Source of the DNA: Paraspadella gotoi
Lineage: Eukaryota > Chaetognatha
Direction of reading: 5' to 3'
Length of the DNA stretch: 64,000 bases
Assembly (NCBI GenBank): GCA_051294375.1
Contig: CM119268.1
Coordinates: forward strand, 18,680,615-18,744,614
The translations under genes and the position numbers were made by a program. This document shows, piece by piece, positions 45,301 through 57,484 of this stretch. The notes beneath the pieces were generated by a model that worked only from the letters and a program-made list of their open reading frames with translations, did not search any database and was not told the DNA's origin. Numbering within the stretch: position 1 is the first letter of the stretch; each line of letters begins with the position of its first letter.

Positions 45301-48071
45301 TGGCTGATTTTATTTTTTGGCCAGGGTTTGTAGGGTCTCGGCCCCATCCGTTGTACTCTTAGTTTTTACCTTGCCGTAGTTAGTTCTCGTTGCACGGCAA
45401 CGGATGCTTAAATAAAATGAACCAATAAAGTAATTCCTATTATTGCCATCCAGATTCAGAACTGATTTCGTTTCTTAGTGTAGTTGCGATTTTAGGTTTA
45501 TGTAATGTTTCCGGGTTTAGTATGTGTGATAGTATGTGATTTCGTTTTAAGGTTTAGTCCTAATATTTTTTATTTTGCAACCTTACTACGACATTAGGTA
45601 GATAAGGTATTTTAAATTCTTTTTGCTTTAACAGTTATATCAAGAAGATTTCGTTTTACAAGAAGAACGGCGAAAGATTAGTGAGATTGATCCAAAGATT
45701 TAGTATTTTTTATATACATCTCAATTTACTAATTTTTTTCCCCGTAGGCTCAGTTTAAGTTTTGTGTCCGTAGTAAATGGTTGTGCGTACCTATACATAT
45801 TGGTAAGGAGTCGAACGTACGCAGATCTTCAAAGATTCGGTCTTTCGCATCGGAGGCTTCATCAAGGATCGTTTGAGGGATGATGGGGAGTAATGCCTGA
45901 TGTGCCTGACCGCGTTGTGTCGATCTTTATTGCGGCCACACTGCGGTGAGAAAAAAATTGAAAATTTGAGATTTGTGTCTTTCGTCTCTGGTTTGTTCGT
46001 GATTATGAAGCACCTTTGGCCTCGCCATGTTCGTCTGAAGGTCGAAGGGTTGATATCGTTCTTAGCCGGTCGATTATTAACTTCGAGATCCTATTTTCGT
46101 TCTCGCGGGGGGCAGATAGATGCATTTCGGTTAAACGTGTATATCGTTTTACCAATCCGACAACCATAGTATTTTTTCTTCACCTTTTCGATTAACCGTC
46201 TAGGAATTCGATTTGGTTCGGCGGTGCCGTTTGTCCTTTGCAATTCGGCCTTCCATTAATATTCACGTTTCCTTTTTTAGTTGGCTACTTTTTTCAAAGA
46301 TTCGGTGTAACATATGTCAAGTTCGAGATCGGCCTCCCGGAGAACAGATCCACCGTTCATTCGCGCTTTGAACCTAAGTAAAAATAAATTGGGTTTAAAG
46401 GTGACAGGCCCACCGGGGTCAGTTATAGCCCGGCTTAAACTTTCGATAAAAGGCTTTTATTGTTTTTGCCTCTTTGATTTAGTTTATTTTGTAGTAATAA
46501 TGACGCCGAAGTAGCTTTGCCAAAAATCATTTTATATTGTGTCAGTTAGTTAGTCAGTCAGAATTTAGCTCGACTTCGTCTCATTCACACCGCTGCCTTG
46601 TGGTCGATTTATTTATAGGGTATTTGTGATGTATCGGTTTTTCAGTTAGGCGGGCAACGATTTTTTAAAGTTCAACGCCAGGTTGAACCAGTTTTTTTAG
46701 TGTTGTTTTCGTTTTTTGGATTAGGTTTGAACGGGTGTACTAATACACCCGTAGCTGAGTATTATTTTTTGTTTTTCCTATTCGTAGTCAGAGAGACGTT
46801 CGTTTCGGCAATCGTCAACAGCGGCGCTGGTCGCTACTCTGGCAGAAGTTGGTGAGCGGCAACCGTCGGCGTCTGCGTGGAACTCGAGCGAACATAGTGT
46901 CTATGAAGTCCTATTTTATGGTTGAAAAATTAAGTATTGAGAATTACGACAACCGGTAGTTTATTAATCATCACGCACGGTTTTTTCTAAATTCACATTG
47001 GTTGTAACCACTGTTTCGTCTTCAAACATAAACTGAGTACAATTAGCGTGTGGAAGAGGGTTGTCGCCGGTCAGTTTGTCGTCTGCCGTCGTCACCAGTT
47101 ATCCGTTCAACGTTTGTCAGTTTTTCGTCAGTATTTTAAGGTATTTTGAGGTATTACAAGTAAGTCCTGGGCGCATTTTTTGCATACTCAACTTTTAAAT
47201 ATTCTTCCTTTCCTCTTTCCATCCCACTGCGACCGGATATTTTGGATAGTTCTTTCTAGACATGCTCAAGGTATTTTGTATGCTTTGACATACCAATAGC
47301 GGGGGTGTTAACGAAATAACTATCTTTAATATTCGGGAATCCTGCTTCTCTACCTTTTTCCGCGTTGCTCTTTTTGCTCTTTATTACTGACATCGAAAAT
47401 GCTTCCCATTCTAGGCTGATCGACACGTACTCTTTAGGCTCTCTCTTTGTTTCTACTTAAAGTAGCAACGAATTCCGAAGGCAGTGTAACATCTGATTTC
47501 TGATTGGTGCCCGTGATTTCGATAGATTTTCCGATTAAGATTCTTGATCGATTCTATCCACGTGGCCATCTTTCAGATCTCAAAGTTGTCACTGGGTTGT
47601 TTTTAAGTTCTTTTCAAGAGCATTAAGAAACTCTTATCAGATATCTCGAATCTTATTTTTTGTGTGATCGCTGGTTTGGGTGGACTTTTCTATGAGAGAA
47701 GCATCTCTATTTTTGCATATTTTGGCTTCAGAAACAAGTTAGAAGACACTTTTAAATTTATATATATTTGCTGATTTGGTTCTAAATGTTTTGTATTCTT
47801 GCCGCAGGAACTTCTAACTCACCTTTGTACAGACTTACAACTACAGAAATTTCCGTCAAGTCTGGCTTCGTAAGATCGTCGTCTTTCGGCGCCTTAGCCG
47901 GACGTATCTACCCGAGACTTTTGTCGTATCATCTCCAGGGCGTCCTTTGACGCGGCGCCATCGTCTCTTCTGCGCCATTTTAATACCCGATTCATCTGTC
48001 TTCAATGCGCAGAATTAGTCAGTCAGTTTAGAAATTCAAAGACGCCACTTCTCCGAACTTAGTTCAAAACA
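42363..48071. other. Spacer between the 9.3 kb copies, no gene recognised
   Basis: T-rich plus strand with GC-richer islands (43200-43700, 44900-45300, 46780-47110). The longest open frames are under 165 codons and lack splice or family support. A donor-like ACAAG/TAAGTCC at 47158 after a GC-rich stretch could end a 5' non-coding exon. It may be a decayed retroelement; I could not identify terminal repeats. Confidence 0.45.
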
Positions 48072-48215
48072 AGGCTGATTAATAACGACAGTTTTCAGAA
48101 ACTTTTTTAATGACTGGACCTTTAATCATGCTGCAAATTCTACATTTTTTACTAAAAATGAGTTAATTTGACGCGAACCCATAACAACGACAAAACTCCC
48201 GTGACTCCGAGGAGG

Positions 48216-49175
48216 ACAAGAGGTGTTCCGGATCGAGCGGCTCCGTCGGCCTTGAGCCGTTGGGAGAGGAAAGACGCCAAATTCCGGCGGAAAAGCGGCA
48301 GCCCCGACGGAGGGAAGTAGTGAAAGCGGATTTGCTGATCGCGAGCGCGAGACATTCTGGGAAAGAAGTTTTTTCAAAAATAATGACCGATAACCATATA
48401 CCGGAAAGTTTAATGACAGACAATTTTATGACCTCAATTTCCACTAACGCTCCTCAGCTTCCTAAAATAATTCGGAAATATGCTAAAGTGGAAATAATAT
48501 TAAAATATAATTGGTTAGAATACAAAAATATAATCGTAATATGCAGAAATGTTTTTTCTTTACAAAAGTTATTACTTGATGATATTTAGCTATATATTTT
48601 TGATTATTTCAAAATGTTTTTATTATAATAGTAAAAAAGTAATTTGTTAACTTTAAATAGTATATATGTTCATAGTATACTAGTAGAGACAGTAAAAATG
48701 TTAATTTGTTACGAATTAGTGCAGAACCATTCAATTGTAAGCAGTCCCTGAGCTTCGGATCAGGGCTTTAAAATCGTGTTGCAGCGGTTTAACGACCCGT
48801 CCCCACTTATTGCTAGGGACCACCGGTCCTAGAACGCCGGACCTTTGGGTTGGGAGGCAAATGACTTGCCTCCTGCAACCTAATGGCCGCTGATGAACGG
48901 TTTGGTGGATTTTAGTCCCACCATAATAGCGATCATTCCTAGTTTGAATAATTAACCTCTCGTTAAGCAGCATCATCCATTAATTTATTTTGCGCAGATC
49001 CGCAAGTTGATCATCCCGTGGTATTTCTTTGCGCAGAAGGATTACGTTTGCACAACGAAAGACTTTTCTATGATGTAAGCTGTGGAAGTTTGGGTCGGCA
49101 GCATCCACAGCTCGATTCCGAAATGATATCGTGGTCGTCACTTTCTTGGCCTGTCCATTTTCATTTTCCCTTTCG
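48216..49175 (-). pseudogene. ACCS: Duplicate of ACCS-like exons 1-2
   Basis: Exon 2 counterpart at 48216-48355 still reads FHYFPPSGLPLFRRNLASFL in one frame; exon 1 counterpart at about 48960-49170 is frameshifted several times. Exons 3-7 are not included in the duplication, so this copy cannot encode the enzyme. Confidence 0.75.
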
Positions 49176-50545
49176 ATTTTAATCGAACCGAAAGAAAAAT
49201 TGAATAAAATACAAGGAGGTCCAGCTCTAATTGGACTAATTTAAAAGGCTTACTGTTTAAGATAGAAGAAAACAAAGATTATATTTGAAACTAGTGTTAA
49301 ATTTTCTTGTTGATCGATTTCAAAAAACAGCTTTTTGCATATATGTTAAAATCCTTTGCGTCGCTTCCTTACCATTTTGGGAAATTTTGACGAAAATGAA
49401 GATGAAGGTTAGTGACTTCTGATTTTAGGCTGCGCAGTTTTTCTGACCTGCAAATGCCCCCGAATGTAATGAAAATGTAGGACGGAGAGCGAAAGTGTCT
49501 CACGATCATCCCTCTAGAATTATCCGATTTTCTGACAGCAACAATAGTAACAGAAATGAAAGCATTCCCAATCGGGGCGCGGTCCCAAAAAGCATGTACG
49601 CCTTGTCCTGACATCTTAGACAAGGTCATGGTTGCCAAATGTAAATCGTCTTTAATTGATTGTGCTTTTATTAAACTTTTTACAAATGTAATCAGTTTTC
49701 AGTCATTATTTTTTTTATTTACCCGTCAAAACGATTTTTTAAGTTAATCCCAAAGCTGGATCTCCCTGTATGTACCGAGCAAAAAAAGTTAATTGAAAAA
49801 TAGGAAAAAAAAAGAATATATATGTAGGTATAATGCAAAGAAAAATTGGTTCGCAAAACTTGTTATCGGCAAGATTTGAAAACCAGTTCCAGTTGACGAA
49901 CCGTCAGTTGGTTCAAGGACATTAACTTACCTCTGTCAGTTAACCGACAAAAACGGGTTATTTTGTTTTTCTTTGGTAGGTTTGAAGGTTCAAAACTAGA
50001 ATCTAAAACCACACGTCATGTATTGGGCGTCACGGTGGCCAACGCGAGTAGTGGAGGAACGAGGGGGAGACGGCTAAGTTCGACATCTGGTCTCAAGTTT
50101 CCCGATTCGCGATCGAGAGTCGCGTCGACGAATAATATAATTTGAAGAAAGATGGTTTTTGTTTTGCTAACGTTGAATTTGAAAATTTGTGAATAATCAA
50201 TTTGCCTGCGAAATAAGATTTGGACGTTGCAACGTTTTTTTACGATACGTTTTTTATTGTTTAACTCTTTTTATGATTCTTGTTTATTTATAAACAACTT
50301 TGAACAGTTTAACTTCTCGTCTGTTTCAATGTAAATAAACATTTAAAAACGCGTTGAATTCACAATCGTCGTCTATAAAAAAGTCAGCTAAATGACAATA
50401 CGTGTTAAGGCCCGAGACAACTTCAAACCACGTCATTAGGAAATGAAAAGAAATTTTTGAATTGAACTGTTTTTAATAAGTTAATTTATCAAATTCAAGA
50501 ATTCCCAGAGAAAACCCATTTCCAAAACTTTCTCACACTTCACAG

Positions 50546-51894
50546 GAAGGGACCTCCCTCGATCCAAAGCCCGGAGAAGAGAATCACGCAAGCACAAACG
50601 TGAGAAGGATGAGGAAGATTGCAGCGAGATTAGTCGGGAAGGGCGAGGAAGGCTACAGAGCCTTGAAAGGTAGGCTTCAGCTTACATAGCTGAACAAAAG
50701 CATGAGTTATTAAATCTTTCGAATCATACATTTTCGTAATACAATTTGTATTGTACAAAGGCTCTGTGGAAGTCCCGGCGTACGTGGAACGCTCGCATCC
50801 GCGATTGGTCGAGCTCATGCAAAGACGTGAATCCTAACACCAATCAAACTCGCACTTATCTGAGAGCGCACTCTCGACAAGGAACGCGGGTTGGCAAGGA
50901 AAGGAGAATGTCTACCGAACGAATGGGTAAGGTATTTTCATAGAAATGCGATTTTGAACACAATACGTTAATGGTCACAAAAAATGTTTTTCCGCAGACT
51001 TGGCAATCGAAGGCACGAAACTCGAAAAAACATTGGAAAAAACCATGAAACAAAACAAAAACAAGGGGAAGCCTAAGAAAACGAAAAAGGAACAACCGAC
51101 ACAAAACTCAGACCAAGAAAAAAACTAATAAAAAACATCGTTGAGAAACAAAAGAAAATCACAAGATGGCGTCAAAAAAATCCGAGAGCGTCTACAACCT
51201 TCTCTCCGACAACGAATACTTAACTCACATCATGAACCCGTTCTGTCTGAAGGCGTGGATTCGCATCGCATCCGGGAGAGAAAGTCGTCGCCGTGACTCC
51301 CCGGATTGAGTTGACTTTTAAAGGATCGAGTCTAAAGCCCTCGACCTTAGACGCCTCGAAGAGGACGACGCCGCCAAGTGTGACGATAAGGCTCCAAGCT
51401 GGGCGTCCAAAGCCGTATTCCGTCGCCGTCCGAGAACGCCTCTATTCGTCTCGCCCGCCCAACGCTCCGCGACCTCAATCGGCGCGGGCGCGTCGTCGAC
51501 GTCCTTAGCCGACGGCGTCGCGGCGCCCCTGCTGCGTCGGCGCGGGGAAGCTCTCAGGGCGGCGTCCCTGGCAGCGCCAAGGCCTGGATCGAGATCCCAA
51601 AGGATTTTTTAATTCGCAAGAGAAACGGAATTTCGTGAGAGTCAATTCTAAAGGGGTGAAGGAGACGAAACGATTCGGTAAGAGAATTTTGGTCATCGCT
51701 CTCGCTCTCTCTCTCGCTCTCCTTCTCATCGCCTCTTCGCTATCTGTTTTTTTGTTTGGGTCTGTCTGTCTTATGATATTGTTCTCTGTCTGTCTATTTT
51801 GCTCTTCCATTCCCCGACTAACATTGCTCGTCACTTTCTCTTCTATCTCTCTCTTCTCTCTCTCTCTCTCTCTCGTTCTTCTCTCAATCCTCTC

Positions 51895-51925
<31 letters not shown>

Positions 51926-53246
51926 GTTCAATTATTTTTCTAAATTCTCTTCCCTCGTTATCTTTCATTCTTCTTCCCATTTTCGCCCCTTACTCAGAAA
52001 ATGTCCTTCCCGTCTCAACTTGGAGAATTTAAAGAAGAAGAAGCGATTGAGTCGTGGGAGTCCTGACAAGAAGAAGCAAGTGGTCGCGTTCCCAAGTATC
52101 TCGTCGACCGGAAGGAAGGCGTGGAGGAAGGAGAAGAGGAGGAGAGGAAGAGGAACGAACGAGATCGACTGTCCTCCAGGTGAATGGAGAGAGTGTAGTC
52201 AGGGCATTGCCCTAAGTTCACCCCGCATAGAGCGTGACGCCTTCATCGTGACCCGGTCCTCATTGAGTATTGAGTAAAGCATCAGCTCATGACCACTAGG
52301 TTACCGGTTCTATTCCCAACCGGTACCTACCCTTCGGGAAGGGTCAGGACGGCGTCAGCCCGATGAGGACGTGGTTAAGCCATGGTTCAAGCCCCAGTCC
52401 ATGGCTGCTGAGGGGCATAGAAGTTTTGGATAGTAGTCTTAGCCACTTCGCGCCTTATCTACAAAGTATGAGGATTAATTAGGGGAAAAGCATAAACTAA
52501 TATTGAAATTATTCTTATTTTAATGATAATTATAATATCATATTAAATATTTTTTTAAACTTTCGAATAACACATAGCTTGATAGGGAAGATAGGGAGTG
52601 ATAAACTAGACGGTGGGAGATTCTTTATTGAAGCTTGCTGGGTCCTTCTGTTATATCTTGTAAGTCTGATTGGAGTAGTGTAGTTTATATCAATAACCTG
52701 TCCAAAGTCAGGGGAAAGATGGCCATTTTATTTAATTACGAATTTTCAACATTACCAGTTGTATCAATTTGATATCAAATACTTTTTTATTCTCAATAAT
52801 AAGATATCTTCTCAGTCGGCGTGGCTAAGTTACATACGCTCTCTTTTCTTCATTACTTCAGTTTCAATGTCTTTTCCACATTTTTTCATATTTTTCACAT
52901 TAACAATATTATTGATATTTTTTTTTAAAAATTACATTTTAAGCCAAATTCTATCATTAATAAATAAATCATCAATTCCTCTCTCCTTCCAAGGTCACGT
53001 CCATGTCCAAGGAAGAACAAGCGCGACGCTCGATCAACTCCGGCGCCACCGCCAGGAACTTCTGCGTCACTAGGCGCCGTCCCGATTGCGCTGACACCCT
53101 CAGGGTGAAGAAGGTGCGCCCTCCGCATCGAGGAGCAGTTGGAGGAGTTGGACGAGGCGGTGAAGACGTTTTCTAAGCCGAAGGTGTTCGTCAAAGCGGA
53201 GGAAGGGGAGGAGGCGAAGAAGGCGAGGCGATTCAATGGGAGGGGG
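50546..53246 (+). pseudogene. ENKD1: Duplicate of ENKD1 exons 3-7, frameshifted
   Basis: Exon counterparts: 50546-50669, 50761-50926, 50998-51677, 51998-52179, 52994-53246. Splice sites are kept, but each exon has indels (for example exon 4 has extra bases near 50790-50840, exon 6 loses phase at 52050). Exons 1-2 and the promoter are absent. It is more likely an assembly duplicate than a decayed paralogue, because splice sites and intron sequence are equally conserved. Confidence 0.75.
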
Positions 53247-54694
53247 AAGAGGAGGAGGAGAGGAGGAGGAGAAGAGATAAAGACGCTCAAAGGATTTAAT
53301 AATTATTTAATTTCTAATATTTCTCGATTTTACTCTTGGATGTATTTTTAATTTTCATAAAATAAAATTTGTATCTTTTATATTTTCTTTAATTCTAATG
53401 GTTAATCGCGAAGATGTTCATTTAGTTTTACGTAAAATATCGCGCATCTGTTCGTTCGACATCTGGCGGGCTAACTCAAAAAACAAGAAAAGAGCATCTG
53501 GATAATGTCGATGTTTTTCTGTCGGAGGGATTCGACGCGTTTGTCTTGTAAATTTTTTTCCGTGCAGCTGTGTATTTATATGTCACGTAGTTTAGTATTT
53601 ACAAATTATCTCAAAATTCTCAAGTAAAAAATTTGAAACTTTACGTAAATCAAATTTTAAATAATGAGGATTAAAAAGAAATTGGAATATGGTCAGATTT
53701 TGCAATTGCTTTGAATAATAATGGATACCTTTCATTATAACGATATTCGTTTTAGTGACAAAGTTTCTTGTACGATTGCTTATTTAAGTAATATTGATTA
53801 TTTTGTTAACTTTCATTTTAGAATTCGATTAAAGGCCTGGGTAGATATATATGTTTTTTGAATAGTTGTTTCAGTAATAAAATAGGCTATTGTCCAAAAA
53901 AAGAATATCGTCGGTCTCCTATTTCGGGTCAAAGGTAAAAAGTTAGCATAAAAACGCAATCTCATTATTTTTTCCTGTTCTTTTTCCTGTCATCCGCGTC
54001 GCTGACAAATTTATCTCAACAAATTCCGAAAAGTCGCAATTCTTCGGGCGCTGAAGGCCGATTGATTCGAACCTTGGCAGACGAAGGGAGGGAGAGAGGT
54101 AAAAGGAAGGAGGGGAATGAGAAGAAGAAAGAGGGAGGAAGAAGAGGGAGGAACAGAAGCGGAAAGAGAAGAGGGAGAAGCAGAAGGAAGGAAAAGAGGG
54201 AGAAAGCAGAAGGAAGGAGAAAGAGGGAGGAAGAAGGAAAGAGAGAGGGAGGAAGCAGATAGGGGGAAGCAGAAGAAGGAAAGAGAAGAGGGAGGAAGGA
54301 TAATTAGGGAGGAGCAGAAGAAAGAAAGAGAAGAGGGAAAAAGAAGATAAGATGAAGGATGAAAAAGTTAAAAAGAATTCGATAGAGAAAAAAAATATTA
54401 ATACGAGAAAAAAGGTAAAGGATCGAGGGATCGAGATGAACAAACAAAAAAGAAAATCAAAGTGTCGTCTTTTTGTCATGTAATGTAATCAAGTTAAAAC
54501 AATATTAAAGGAGAAAACAGAATATGATTAGCATTTAAAGCAGCCCACGAGTGAATAAATTACAAAGCGATCAAAAACCGAGGTACAAGTTGTTTACATT
54601 TTTAAGAGACTTAAAAAGTACAGAACCGACATTACTTCGGTTGCACTTCAGTATTCTGACAAAGTTACAAAAAACATGAAACAAAAGGAGTTAA

Positions 54695-54714
54695 GTTGTG
54701 GAGAGGAGAGAGAG

Positions 54715-54786
<72 letters not shown>
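54695..54786. repeat. (GA)n microsatellite (copy A2)
   Basis: Counterpart of 39257-39352, shorter and interrupted. Confidence 0.9.
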
Positions 54787-54787
<1 letters not shown>

Positions 54788-55098
54788 CACCGAAGGATTT
54801 ATGGGCATAAATTGGTTTCTTGTTCTTCAACTTGGAATTTGGTGAACTTTTCTGTCTTACGACTTAAACCCTTCGTCTTTGTCGCCATCTTTCTTAGTTG
54901 TTACTAGTCGACGGCAACCGGACTTTTCCGTACTAACCCTTATTTTAGGTTCATCTATTTAGCTACATAGCTATTTTCCTATTTTAATGTCAGTTAATTT
55001 CTTTCGACATCTGTTCCGTCTACAATTTTACCTTCCGGCCTCTGAGCTCTCGTTTTCTTTTCGCCCGCCACCTCAATAGCTTTCGTTCCACACTGTCT

Positions 55099-55199
<101 letters not shown>

Positions 55200-57036
55200 C
55201 TCTCTCAATGGATCATTTTAAAGTCGAAGCATCGATTTCGTTGCAGCGAGGATTTTCATTGCCTAAATCTTGCCTCCTTCGCTCTCGCCCTCTGGAGTCC
55301 CAAAGTAAACGACGCGCAATTTTTTTTCACGGTTGCCATGGAGAGCTATCAGGGGGAATGTCTGTTTTTATTTAGTCCATCTTCTCCTTATATGACAATA
55401 TATTTTAGTTTATATTTACCGAACAACTCATATATAGCTTAGTTTGGACAAGTACATTGTATTTTATATCATCTTATCATTATCTTATCATTCAAATCAA
55501 GTAATTTCCGACTATTCGCACTCCAATTCAGTGCGCGCGTCTCACCGGCGATTCGCACGCAATCGCGTGGTCTCCCGCACGAGGTCACCGACTTCCCTGG
55601 ATTTGAGCGCGAATCATCGGGGAAAGATTAAACGGTTGGAGGTTAGAAAGAGTTAGACCGGAAGCGAAGATGGAATGGATCGTAGGGGTTCTGGTTAAAA
55701 AAAGAAATAATGTTTTCTTAAAAAATTAATTATTTAGAGATCAACAACTTACAATGAGGTTGAAAGTCGAAACTAACAAATTAAATATAAACTTTTTAAG
55801 TTCGATAAATAACTAATTATTCTCCCAGCTGCATCACCGCTGCAACTTGCTTTTCTATCAAATTCTTTCCGAAAAAAAGTCAGAAGAAAATCTTCGCGAT
55901 CAGATTGATTTATTCCGATTCCTTGTTCATCTTTTTTTTTCTCTTCCAAGAGAACGAAATGCTCTCACCATAATTTTTTTTTTCAAAACCGATACGAGAA
56001 TCGTAAACATATATATCTCGGACACACCCGCGTTTATTTCCATGTCAGAGATTTAAAGGTTTCCATTTGTGTTTCCGCGATTTATAGCCAACAATTTTTT
56101 TCTCTTTTTTCTTCTTTTCTTCTTTGGTTTTATTTCCTTCGTGACGAACCTCGATTACGCCCACGATCCAATCTTTCTTCCAGCGAAAACGCCGCCGCCA
56201 CCACCGCTGCGCCGCCGCCACCTCGGCCGCTGCCACTACCGCCGCTGCGCCTCCTCACGGTGCCGCCATCCACCAGTTATTTTTTTCCTGGCTTTTTCTA
56301 TAAATGTATTTCCTCTTAAGTCTTTTTCCATTTGTAAAATCCTTTTCAATTTTGTTGCTTATTCTCGTTGGTAGAACAATCCGTACATTAGGTTTTAGTT
56401 ATGTGACAAAAATATATAAAATAACTTTTAAAAAAGATGTTTTTTTTTAACATACCGCCAAAGCCCTTTCTACAATCGTGTCTCATTATCCAACTCTTTT
56501 TTTTATTATCTTTCATTACTTTCTAGAAATTCTCCCTTCTCATCCCTTTTCTTTCTTTTTTCTTCTTTCCTCTCTCTCCCTCATCCCTCTATCTTCCACC
56601 CTATCCGTTTTTCTATCTCCTTTCACCTCCTGCTCCTCCTTCCCCTTCTTCGTCCCCATTCCCCCTCCCTCTTCCTACTTCTCTTCTCCCTCACGCTTTC
56701 CTCTTTCCTCCCTCCCCCTCCCTCTCCGACCCTTCTCTCTTCTCTTTTCTCCCACCCTTCCCTCTTCCTCCATTCTCCCTCTCCCACTACTCCCTCTTCC
56801 TCACCTTCTTCCACCCTTCCTTCTTCCTTCCATTCCTCCTCCTCCCACTCCTCCTTCTTCTTCACCTTCCTCCCACCTTTCCTCTTCCTCCCCTTTCCTC
56901 CCGGGTTTTCCTCCTCATTGACGCAATTAAGCTCAACGATGGAAAACGACGGACTTTATCGCACTCCGAGTCCTCAACAGGAATTTCTTCTTTCCTCCTC
57001 GCTCCTTATCTCTCTTTCTCTCTCTCTCTCTCTTCT

Positions 57037-57084
<48 letters not shown>

Positions 57085-57484
57085 CGTCTCTNNNNNNNNN
57101 NNNNNNNNNNNNNNNNCTCTCTCTCTCTCATTCTTTTCCCTGGTTAAAGATCTTCATCCTCATCTTCTCAACTCATTTTCCCCTTCTTTCCTTTTCTCTC
57201 TTACTACTTAATCGATTAAGTTTTTTGTACTCATTTTTTTAGAAGACACATAAAGCGGCAAAGAACAGAAGGATAAGAATTTTATTTGCTATAGAATTTA
57301 ATAGAATGTAAAACTCGTAAATAAGAGTATTTAAACTCATTCTCTCGGTTAAAACGAAAAAAAATTGTCTTATTGCGATTGATTTAAAAATTAATTAAAA
57401 AAAGTACAAGGGTTCTAAATTTCAAAAAACGCTTATCATCCCGCGCGACTGACTTTGTAGTCACCTCAAAAACTAAGATAAAAA

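Noticed and set aside
46780-47170. LTR primer-binding site or 5' leader
   Set aside because: TGGCAGAAGTTGG resembles a tRNA 3'-end complement only loosely and no paired long terminal repeats or polyprotein frames were found.
50546-53246. A second functional ENKD1 gene
   Set aside because: It lacks exons 1-2 and has frameshifts in each exon with introns equally conserved, which fits an assembly duplicate.
56939-57000. Candidate first exon starting MENDGLYRTPSPQQEF
   Set aside because: Only one of three copies keeps the frame, there is no donor before the CT repeat, and no downstream exon.
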